From assembly GCA_051294375.1 (NCBI GenBank), contig CM119269.1, positions 18,116,410 to 18,180,409 on the forward strand: a DNA stretch of 64,000 nucleotides, given 5' to 3'. Both the position numbers and the translations under genes were made by a program. This stretch comes from Paraspadella gotoi (lineage: Eukaryota; Chaetognatha). The notes below the pieces were generated by a model. The model saw only the letters and a program-made list of their open reading frames with translations. It was not told the origin of the DNA and searched no databases. Positions 55,068-64,000 of the stretch are shown in pieces (within the stretch, counting starts at the first letter, position 1; each line of letters opens with the position of its first letter).

Positions 55068-58000
55068 GAGGCGTGGCTTCTTGGTCGTGTGGATAAGGCG
55101 TTCGACTCGTGGTCCGTCTACGTTATCGTCGTCGTCGTCGCCTTCGTCTTGACCGTCGCCATTTGCGTCACCAACGCCGTCTTCGTTTACCTCTTGGCAG
55201 TAATTATATAATTTTTTTTTTTCGACGCTACTTTTTAAGTAGTCATTTGTTGTTTTTGTTGTGTTAGCAGTTACATATTGCTTTTTAAATTAAATTCAAA
55301 ACCTTGAAAGGATCTCATAATATTTATAATTTGTATATATTACAATCTTACCCGAATCGGACTAACTTTAAAAGAGTTATATATCTCTTGATTGTAAATA
55401 TCAATAAATATTGTCAAAAGAAAATACTATGAAACAGTCCGTTGTCGCCGATATATTACATCCGCGTTTCAGGGGATCAAACGTCGGCGACGACGTCCGA
55501 CCAATTTGTTCGTGTTGTGTCTCTGCGTGGCCGATCTTCTCGTCGGAGTAGCTTTTCCCTTCACCGTTTTCGCTCAGGTCAGCGACAGACGCGTTTCATA
55601 TTTATATATTAAATACTGAGTAAACATTGAGTGACTGTGGTGGGTTAACGCCTGCATCCCTCTGTTATCGTTGATGCTTTAGCGCCGTTGGATAAAGCGA
55701 TTCCGTCTGTCAGTGGCGTAATAGCGAATTCGGCTAACGATTTACCTCTGGGTTGCCATCCCTGGTTGAATGGTTTCTTGCTAAAGATCAAAATCACCGG
55801 TAATATGAAAAAAGCTCAGCAACTGACAGAAAAATCTCTCAGTCGTACTTAGTATATACTAAGTTTGGGGGGGGGCTATCCACATCCCACAACGTCAGAG
55901 GGGGCACGGCGACCCCCTCTCCTCTCGGTCACTTTATATCAAATTATATGTCCAATATATCCAATTGTATATCAAATTATATATCCGACTATATCACAAC
56001 TCCAGGTTCACCCTTACTCGCGAATCCTCCGCCCTTGGTTCAACTGCCTCCTTCCTTCCGCGCTTTACATGACTTCTTGCTCAGCGTCCATTGCCAGTAT
56101 CACTCTGATCGCAATCGACAGGTTTGTCAGTTTGTTTATTACTCGCTCGATCCTTTCATTTCTGGCTTTCTTTCTTTCTTCTTTCCTTCTTTAAAAAGAC
56201 GGCTATAGTCTTTGCTTTGGCGGTGACTTACATTTCTGTCTCTCTGTTCTTCTCTCCGCAAATCTGCCTGTCTGTCAGGGCTTAATATACGTATATAGAT
56301 ATAGATATTATAAAGTAAAATAAGAAAATTAAATTTGTTACGGAAAAACGTATCAATTTTGTACCTTGCGGAGGCGAGTAGGAAGAGGAGGAGGATAAAA
56401 TGGAGGAGGCGTTGAGGCAAAATAATAAAAGCCTTGACTTATGTTTCAGTCAAAGACTGGAATCTTTTTTCTGTCTCAATTTTTCAACCAGAGGGGTCGC
56501 CATCTTGGCGCCGCTTCGCCATCATCACCTCTTGACGCCGCGCCGCGCCGCCTTCGCCGTCGGCGCCGTGTGGTTTGTGGCGGCGTCGATGGGCGGCGTC
56601 GTCTTCGCTTGGAACCGAAGATGGAACCAAAATTTGGAGATGAAAAATAATGAATTAGGTGAGGGCGAAGACGACAAGTACAAATGCGCGGACAACAAGT
56701 ACAGAGCAAAAACAAACTTTTTGCCAATTAAGCGATGACCACGTCTACAAAAATATGGTCTTATTAAACAGGCTTTTTTACTCTCCAATTTAACAATAAA
56801 ACCAAGAAGCAGAGTCAATATTTTTTTTTTCGAGCACCTAATTATTATCTTTTCTTTCTTTCGTTCTCTCTTTCTCTCTCTCTTTCTATCTCTCTTTCTT
56901 TCTTCTACGAGGTTTCTCGTTTAGTTTACAGTACCTTCGTAAGTACCTAGTATAGTTATGACGTCCGAGTTTTCATGCCGATTTACGAGTTTTCCGCCAA
57001 TTTCAGGATTTAATCTCACCAGCTTTGGTGACGACGATGACGTCGTCAATGACGACGACGACGCCGCCGTCGTTTTGTCTCGTAAATGCAGCTTTGTTAA
57101 GTTCGTGTCTCCCTCTTACCTCAAATTTACGTTGGGATTTTTTTCGTGCCCGTTCATTGCGGTCACAGTAGGTATATAATTATAAACGTTAAATCTTTTG
57201 TCGGCATTAAAATTTCGGGTTGTTGTTTGTTTTTGTTTTTAGTAACGCCGAGAGTACTCGCGGAGCAACTCTATAAGTCACTTTTTCGGTCGGTCCGTCG
57301 GTCTGTGAGTATATCTGTCCGTCGGTCTGTCCCATTTACGTTAAAAATGCATATAATTTGCCTATAGTTGGTTGCTCATTTGTTAAGACAGAAAAAAAGG
57401 ATTGCTAGCGTCGCCTTCAGGAATTCCTATAAGGAATTAAAAAAAAAATTTTGTGCGGTGTATGTCATACATACACGGGCAAAGAAAGTTTTTTAGNNNN
57501 NNNNNNCCTTCAGGAATTCCTAAAAGGAATTTAAAAAAAATTTTGTGCGGTGTATGTCATACATACACGGGAAAAGAAAGTTTTTTAGTCCTGTCATGTC
57601 ATATCATATCATGTGATCAAAGTGAAAAACATATGAAAATAAAGTCACTGCGCCGCAACACATTGGAATTACCGTTCTTTTATATATACAAATATATGTT
57701 TAACGTATGCTAATTGATGCATTTATTCCCTGTTGTATGTCATTATTTGTCGTCAGTATATTTTACTTATTGACCTAAATTTTTGGGCATTATTGGTATA
57801 ATTGATTGATATAATTGATTGGTGGAATTATGGATTGATTAATAGATTGAATACTTTAGAAAATTAAAAGTGGTCGATTTATTTATTGAACTTCGGTTAA
57901 TTTATTGATTTAAATAGAAATCGATTTAGTTAATTGATTTATTGATGGATTGTTTACTTCAAGGGATCTANNNNNNNNNNNNNNNNNNNNNNNNNNNNNN

Positions 58001-59748
58001 NNNNNNNNNNNNNNNNNNNNNNNNNNNNNNNNNNNNNNNNNNNNNNNNNNNNNNNNNNNNNNNNNNNNNNNNNNNNNNNNNNNNNNNNNNNNNNNNNNNN
58101 NNNNNNNNNNNNNNNNNNNNNNNNNNNNNNNNNNNNNNNNNNNNNNNNNNNNNNNNNNNNNNNNNNNNNNNNNNNNNNNNNNNNNNNNNNNNNNNNNNNN
58201 NNNNNNNNNNNNNNNNNNNNNNNNNNNNNNNNNNNNNNNNNNNNNNNNNNNNNNNNNNNNNNNNNNNNNNNNNNNNNNNNNNNNNNNNNNNNNNNNNNNN
58301 NNNNNNNNNNNNNNNNNNNNNNNNNNNNNNAGATAGCGGCGTCACGAGTAGCGCCGGAAGTATAAAGGCCTGCTCCGAAAGTATTGCTGGAAATGGCGCC
58401 GCAGNNNNNNNNNNTCGGCCGCGTGGCTTGCCTTCAGCGTAGTCGAGTCGACGCCGAAGAATCTTTGGTTCGCGACCGATTCCATCACCGAGGAAGTCGA
58501 GGCAAAAGCGGCGTCGAAAGTCTCGTAGATAGCGGCGTCACGAGTAGCGCCGGAAGTATAAAGGCCCGCTCCGAAATTATTGCAGGAAATGGCGCCGCAG
58601 TTTCCGTAAAAGTTGGCGCTGAAAAAGACGTTATCGTCAGGGGTCCCACGAGACGAGTGTCGCGCGACGCCGCCGCTGGGAAAGCTGCCGCCGCCGAGAA
58701 GTGCGTCGACGGCGGGGAAAAAGCCAAAAATTGCCCCAATGGCGGCAGCGTCGAAAGCGCCGGCAGAACAGGCAGCGNNNNNNNNNNNNNNNNNNNNNNN
58801 NNNNNNNNNNNNNNNNNNNNNNNNNNNNNNNNNNNNNNNNNNNNNNNNNNNNNNNNNNNNNNNNNNNNNNNNNNNNNNNNNNNNNNNNNNNNNNNNNNNN
58901 NNNNNNNNNNNNNNNNNNNNNNNNNNNNNNNNNNNNNNNNNNNNNNNNNNNNNNNNNNNNNNNNNNNNNNNNNNNNNNNNNNNNNNNNNNNNNNNNNNNN
59001 NNNNNNNNNNNNNNNNNNNNNNNNNNNNNNNNNNNNNNNNNNNNNNNNNNNNNNNNNNNNNNNNNNNNNNNNNNNNNNNNNNNNNNNNNNNNNNNNNNNN
59101 NNNNNNNNATGAATCATCGGGTGAGGAAATGCTGAGGGAACATGGCGGAGTTGTACCTGATGAGTGTGACGTAAGGTTCTACGCTCGTCTCCAAATCGAT
59201 TTCTTCATTTTTCTTTTTTCTTTCCCATCATTTTTGGCTAATTAATTTCATTCTATATCGATTCTTTTTCTTTCCCCCTTTTCCTCTCTGATCTTTTTTG
59301 CAATATTTTATCGTTTTTGCTCTTCCCTCACTCTTGCCTTTTCATCTCGATATCATTTCGTCCTCTCCTCTCCCAATCTTTTCTTTCTCTATTTTCTTTC
59401 TTTGTCTATTCTCAGTTTCATCTTTCTTTCTCTCCCCACAATTTGTTTCCTCTCTATTCGTCTTACACTTCTCCCACATCTTCCCTTCTTCTCTGCTGTC
59501 TTCTCTTTATTTCACTTCCCTTTCCCTGTTTATACATTTCTCTCTTCCTCCTTTACCCCTTTTTCCTACCTTCTTTCTCTTTTCTTTCTTTTTCCCAACC
59601 ATTCCTTTTCCTCTCTTTTTCCCCTCTTCCCAATCTCCTCTCGACAGGCGACGATCACCAGCGCCATCGTCATCGGCGTCTTTCTCGTCACGTGGCTTCC
59701 GTTGTTCGTCGCCGTCGCCGTCACGGACGACCAGTCTCCAGGTTTTAA

Positions 59749-59780
<32 letters not shown>

Positions 59781-60547
59781 NNNNNNNNNNNNNNNNNNNN
59801 NNNNNNNNNNNNNNNNNNNNNNNNNNNNNNNNNNNNNNNNNNNNNNNNNNNNNNNNNNNNNNNNNNNNNNNNNNNNNNNNNNNNNNNNNNNNNNNNNNNN
59901 NNNNNNNNNNNNNNNNNNNNNNNNNNNNNNNNNNNNNNNNNNNNNNNNNNNNNNNNNNNNNNNNNNNNNNNNNNNNNNNNNNNNNNNNNNNNNNNCATTT
60001 TCTCTTTTCTTTCTCTATTACCATTTACCTAATGGATTGCCCTTAATTTCCAGAGATGGAACTGACCCGATTGGTTTTCACTTTTCTCGCCGCCAGCAAC
60101 TCCATCATGAACCCAATCATCTACGGACTCAGGTGAATTCATTTGTCTCTAAGTTTAAATTTTCATCATTGAATCGACTGCGAAAAACTGGCTCTCTTTT
60201 CCAAAAGAGCCCCATTTTTTATCCTAACCCTAATCATTAATCTAACCCGATACCCTATTCCTTAACATGATCCATAACCTAATCTTTAAAGTTAAAAACT
60301 AACTTGAACCCAAAGATAAGATAAAATGATGCCTTTCGGGCAAAAAAGGTTGAGAAATTCTCCTCTAACAATCAGGAACAACGAAGTAAGAACTACATTG
60401 AATCGTTGGCTTTCGAAATTCAACTGGAGACGAAAAACGAAAATCGACGAAAATTCGGGTGAAAAAAGAAAAAACTCGGTTTTTTGCATCTTGGATTCTC
60501 GGCGACGAAATCGGAGGGAGACTCAACAGAATTTGCCCAAATTTTGA
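55068..60547 (+). CDS. Class A (rhodopsin-like) GPCR, gapped
   Basis: Phase-compatible exons: 55068-55199 (TM1, VTNAVFVYLL), 55473-55577 (TM2, LCVADLLVG with D2.50), 56006-56121 (TM3, with Cys3.25 and AIDR), 56492-56658 (TM4), 57007-57167 (second extracellular loop with its Cys, TM5), an exon ending at 59170 (third intracellular loop, start in a gap), 59648-59741 (TM6, FLVTWLPLF), 60054-60132 (TM7, NPIIYGLR) and 60376-60547 (tail NNEVRTTLNRWLSKF). Position 3.32 is Tyr, not Asp, so a biogenic-amine receptor is unlikely; ligand unknown. The DRY motif reads D-R-G at the exon junction, and the second extracellular loop carries two Asp runs. The start exon and most of the third intracellular loop are missing. 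The upstream edge of the TM1 exon is uncertain. Confidence 0.83.
57414..57588. repeat. Direct duplicate of about 82 bp across a 10-N gap
   Basis: 57414-57496 and 57507-57588 are almost identical (start ccttcaggaattcct, include the palindrome gtgtatgtcatacatacac, end aaagttttttag), separated by 10 N at 57497-57506. This is most simply a failed merge of overlapping contig ends. It lies in a GPCR intron. Confidence 0.75.
57971..58330. other. Assembly gap (360 N)
   Basis: N run in the GPCR intron before the repeated Gly/Ala-coding segment. Confidence 1.
58331..58777 (-). CDS. Possible Gly/Ala-rich repeat protein fragment
   Basis: Between two large gaps, with a 10-N gap at 58405-58414, GC-rich sequence stays open on the minus strand. 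The frame has a strong purine-any-pyrimidine codon pattern and includes NFGAGLYTSGATRDAAIYET and GAIFGFFPAVDALLGGG. A 74-base unit occurs twice (58331-58404 and 58527-58600) with four differences, two of them amino-acid changing in this frame. Plus-strand frames are also open, so this could instead be part of the GPCR third intracellular loop. Edges are unknown because of gaps. Confidence 0.3.
58778..59108. other. Assembly gap (331 N)
   Basis: N run directly before the exon that ends the third intracellular loop of the GPCR. A further gap of 215 N lies at 59781-59995, between the TM6 and TM7 exons. Confidence 1.
59200..59647 (+). other. Pyrimidine-rich tract of over 400 bases before TM6 exon
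   Basis: Almost continuous C/T with few purines, ending in the acceptor ctctcgacag of the GPCR TM6 exon. It is far longer than needed for splicing, and the Phe/Ser/Leu frames over it are not genes. Confidence 0.8.
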
Positions 60548-60663
60548 GTCGATGTGCTTTTGTTTTTTTAGATTTTTCTAGCTTTGATTTGGTTTGGTTT
60601 TGTTTTTTTGTCCTCTGCAACTTTATTCTTACTGTTACTTACTGAGAGAGAAAGAGAGAGAGA

Positions 60664-60710
<47 letters not shown>

Positions 60711-60961
60711 CCTAACTCAGTCACAAAGGTAAAAACTCTCGTTCACTCACAATTTTGTTTATTCTTTCAGCTTAACTTAAAATTCTTGTGGCACAATAAA
60801 AAAACTGGAACATAATTTTGCAATGACAAAATATATAAAATTTAAAAAAATAAAAGAAAACGCTAACAGTAAAAAAAAATAGGTCCATTGTTCATTTGTT
60901 CGTTGTCTTTTTATCATTTTCTCCTCGGCAGGAGCGTTCTCTTTACATTTAGAGGAACAAT
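60548..60961. other. Short convergent intergenic region with (GA)n
   Basis: Lies between the GPCR stop and the PAN gene end (3' ends face each other). A GA run lies at about 60643-60705. No exon is seen. Confidence 0.6.
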
Positions 60962-60967
60962 TTTATT
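60962..60967 (-). promoter_or_regulatory. Candidate poly(A) signal of PAN gene
   Basis: AATAAA on the minus strand starts two bases after the stop codon. This would give an extremely short 3' untranslated region. Confidence 0.35.
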
Positions 60968-60968
60968 T

Positions 60969-62117
60969 TTAAACTCTTTGATAAGCAGGCACTTCGAGGT
61001 TTTCCAGAGGAACGTTGCATTTCCCGCTGACCATGACGTGGCTCCTGTGCATCTTGGGCCAGGCATTCTTGGTGCTGACGGTGTGCTTGACCCAGCAGGA
61101 GCCGGACACGACGTCGAAGGTATAGCCTGAGTTAGGAAGTGGGTAATATGAATCAGGGTGGGAGTAAGAAATTGGAAATAAAAAAATGAAAACAAAAGAT
61201 TAGATTAACTTGTCTTTTTGCTCTTTATTTTTCTCGTTGTCTCTCGACCACTCTCTCTATCTCCACATCACTTTTTCTTCTGTTCTCTGTCTCCCTCTTT
61301 CCCTCACCCATGCAGTATTCCGTGTGGAGGCAAGTCTGCTGGCAAGAGACGAGGCTCTCGACGAAGTGCCTGTAGATGTCGTTGCCGGGATACTCGACGT
61401 CGTTCTCGTGATTGCAGATGGTGCACCTGCCAGAAATCATTCCGCGGGTCTGGATGCGCTGTTGAAGGTCCATTTTGGTCTTGAGGAGACACTGCTCAGT
61501 CAGGGGAATGTAAGTGAAGCCTGTTGGTGAAGGGGCGGAGAGGAGAGGAGAAGTGGGGTTAATAGGGTGAGGCCAATTCGTCTCTCCTTTCACCCAGCTA
61601 TATCTTTTGGGTCCGTTTTTTTTTCTTATATTCGGCGATGTGTCCCAATACACTTTGAAATCTTGTCGCAATCTACCTAAGCAACGCGGCTCGTCGTGGC
61701 ATTTCTGCTGGCAGACGTTCGTGTCCTTGATTTCAGTGATGACGTTCAACACGTTGCCCGGATAATCGTAGCCTAACTCGTAGGTGCAGTAAAGCTGCCC
61801 TGGAAAATGAGAGAATCGATTTTCTGAGGCGAAAGTTTTTTTTTTCTTTTTCATCTACTGTATGCAATTTATTGTTTGTATTAAACAAAACTTAATGGAG
61901 CTTAGACCGGGATGGACCGGGTCAAGCTACAATCCAAGAAAGTAACTACCTGTAGAGAGCGCAATAAAATTTCCCTGTGCGCAAAACGCCCCATAAAAGA
62001 TAGAGAATCGCTTTCTACGAAATCATATATATATATCAACGACCAAAAGCTGAAGCCAAATTTACCCTGCGAGACGGCGACGAGGCCGGCGATCACGGCG
62101 AACACCAACGAATTCAT
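60969..62117 (-). CDS. Secreted protein with two PAN/apple domains
   Basis: Four exons (62117-62066, 61799-61677, 61520-61308, 61126-60969) join in phase to 181 residues; all three introns split a Gly codon after its first base. A signal peptide (MNSLVFAVIAGLVAVSQG) is followed by two PAN-like modules of about 72 residues each, with YDYPGN...VCQQKCHDEPRCLGFTY and VEYPGN...SCQQTCLHTEYCMGYTF in matching places and SGRC / SGKC at the ends. The modules look like an internal duplication. PAN domains mediate protein or carbohydrate contacts; the partner is unknown. The protein is small and nothing follows the second module except a short tail. A TATA box lies upstream. Confidence 0.85.
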
Positions 62118-62198
62118 CTTTTCTCAGAAATGGAGGAAAACGGGATTTTTGGAAGCAACAGGTATTTGAGCAGTGGCGAGACCGGCACCCGACCCGAG

Positions 62199-62206
62199 CT
62201 TTTATA
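62199..62206 (-). promoter_or_regulatory. TATA box of PAN gene
   Basis: TATAAAAG on the minus strand, about 80 bases before the start codon, with GC-rich sequence following. A start of transcription about 30 bases downstream gives a leader of about 50 bases. Confidence 0.6.
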
Positions 62207-62640
62207 ATGGAATAGCCTCGTTGTTGTTGTTGTTGTTTTGGTGGTCGATCACAGTGCATTGTGTCCTCAAGATAAGATATTGCTGGAATCGCTGGCAAAA
62301 ATTTAAAGAAAATAAAAAGAACTTCTCACGTCTAAATCAGACTAAGTCAATCCAAAGGACGATGAAAACTTTGGATAACAATTTAAGCCTTTCTTTGGTG
62401 ACTCCGATAAAACCATGTTTATCTGAATATTTATCCGACATTTTATTCGAACAAACGGTTAGAAAATCACTGTGCTGAACCGTCTCTCTCTTCAAACATA
62501 GCTGACTAAGGGAATACAAGATTTTTAAAAAAGAAAAGATCTCAATTTGAAGATTAGAATTGTTCGACCGACAATGCCCTTTAGATCTGGTGACTTATAC
62601 ATCGAAGTGATCAAGATTGTAATTTAAGTATAATAAAAGA

Positions 62641-62901
62641 CAAGCTTTCACCTGCCTATTTTTTTTAAAGAGAGAGACCATATTTCATTTTTAATTACGT
62701 TTTTATTATATTCACCGGTTTTTGCTGGCAGCTTCTTTCGAATGTTAAAAAAATTCAAATTGGCCAATAACATGATGTTTAATGATTAATGATTTAATTT
62801 AATTTAATTTAATGATTGTCTGACTCCAACCGACGGTGAACTTGCCTCTTTTTTTGCGCCGAATCAGATTTTTTTTTCATATCGGACATCACGATAGTGG
62901 G
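62641..62901. repeat. Direct repeat, copy 1
   Basis: Shares caagctttcacctgcctatt, aaaattcaaattggcc and gattgtctgactccaa with copy 2 at 63369-63584. It has an extra stretch of taatt units. No coding frame. Confidence 0.75.
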
Positions 62902-63368
62902 AATGCGCAGGTTATTAGATATTTCTCTCAAGATTGAATTAAAAGTTTGCGAGGTAGATTGAATTAATCCTATCAATAGTTTATACTGTGTATAATGAAT
63001 ATACGAAGAAACGCAGGCAAAAAAGAAAAAAAAGTATGGTATTAGCATAAAAAAAAATTTGTAGTCCACATGACCTAACTAAAAGACCAAGGCATAGGCA
63101 TAGATTTAAAAAAAAAGTAAGTTGAAGAGATTTTGAAGAGTGAGTGGTTAATGGGTACTTGGGAAGATGAACAAAAAGGTTAACTAGAAAATATACATGA
63201 AATAAAAAAAAACTTGATAAGAAGAGAAAAATGATGCAAATTTGTTTGGGGTTTTTATAATGTTATTGAGAAATAATATTTTCAGTGATATTTGACATGC
63301 ATTTTTATAAGCTTATCTTATGGAAACAACATGAGTTGACAGAAACCATATTCTTAACTTTGCTTTAA

Positions 63369-63584
63369 CAAGCTTTCAGCTTCACCTGCCTATTTTTTTA
63401 AAGATACGGGAGACCATATTTTATTACATCCTTATTATATCCACCGGTTTTTGAATGTTAAAAAAATTCAAATTGGCCATAAACATGAGTTTTAACGATT
63501 GTCTGACTCCAAGCAACGGTGAACTTGCCTCTTTTTTTTTGCACCGAATCAGATTTTTTTTCATATCGGACTTAACGATAGCGG
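63369..63584. repeat. Direct repeat, copy 2
   Basis: Same orientation as copy 1, about 80-90% alike by eye, shorter by the taatt expansion. Together they suggest a dispersed element or a local duplication. Confidence 0.75.
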
Positions 63585-63734
63585 ACGTATCAGACAAATC
63601 AAAGGTTGAACAAACCACATTTTGCTATTTCAGCTTCAATAGTATCATCATTAAAACCATATTATTTTGTTAATGATGTCGATTACAGAAATTAACATTA
63701 AGAAATTATTTATCATGTTGTAGCGGTAGTATTT

Positions 63735-63955
63735 CATACCTCGCTACTCGTCTGAGAATCCGCATCACCTATGGCGCCGGAGTTAGAATGAGCTCCTCCC
63801 AACCCAAAAGACTCGGGTTCGCGCCCAGCTGATTTACAGAAGTAAAAGCGGGACGGGGCCTCCAACCCACCTGTAATGACGCACTACATCCCGAACCGAA
63901 GTTCGAGACCTTGTGTGCAACGGCCGGTGAACTGTTCGCGGCATCGTCTTCCACA
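63735..63955 (+). mobile_element. Diverged tRNA-related SINE
   Basis: Same layout as the other copies: an A-box-like region at about 63770, a good B-box match (gggttcgcgccc), then a region related to cctgatccgaagctcagg (cccgaaccgaagttcgaga). It is more diverged than the copies at 26.4 and 48.5 kb and has the most tRNA-like head. Confidence 0.55.
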
Positions 63956-64000
63956 ATGTAGATATTTTAAAATCTAAACAAATTAATAAAATATATATAT

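Noticed and set aside
59298-60046. Long Phe/Ser/Leu open frames before the TM6 exon.
   Set aside because: They cover a pyrimidine-rich intron tract and an N gap; the real exon starts at 59648.

Overview
This is a eukaryotic, most likely arthropod, genomic scaffold: genes have many short introns with GT-AG borders, (GA)n/(CT)n microsatellites are abundant, tRNA-like SINE copies and inverted-repeat elements occur, and the genes include a GH18 chitinase with a peritrophin-type chitin-binding domain, PAN-domain and C-type-lectin secreted proteins, an SLC16-type transporter and a class A GPCR. No bacterial, viral or CRISPR features were seen. All gene models below were assembled by eye from splice sites and reading phase.

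Layout. 1-2.7 kb: 3' part of a sorting nexin 16 gene (+). 2.7-10.8 kb: AT-rich sequence and microsatellites, one N gap, no gene I can name. 10.8-26.0 kb: a large inverted repeat around a 25-N gap; its right arm holds an intact five-exon chitinase (+, 20159-24167), its left arm an inverted frameshifted copy. 24.9-53.9 kb: on the minus strand, what reads as one very large gene of 33 exons (about 1,777 aa) encoding signal peptide, C-type lectin domain, Kunitz domain, sushi domain, an Asp-rich run, a second lectin domain, a long unrecognised central region, several sushi-like modules, a third lectin-like domain and a Cys-rich tail. An SLC16-type transporter gene (32459-34451, -) lies inside one of its introns. 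38.1-50.0 kb is a second inverted repeat around another 25-N gap; only the right arm fits the gene. 55.1-60.5 kb: a rhodopsin-like GPCR (+) interrupted by several gaps. 61.0-62.1 kb: a four-exon secreted protein with two PAN domains (-). 62.6-64 kb: repeats.

Both palindromes look like assembly errors. In each, one arm continues an intact gene into the flank, while the other is indel-rich and lies next to the gap. The second is centred on a long-inverted-repeat transposable element, which explains how the wrong orientation could be accepted.

At least three genes encode secreted or extracellular products (chitinase, the lectin/Kunitz/sushi protein, the PAN protein), compatible with cuticle, haemolymph or matrix roles. 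The joint function is inference only.
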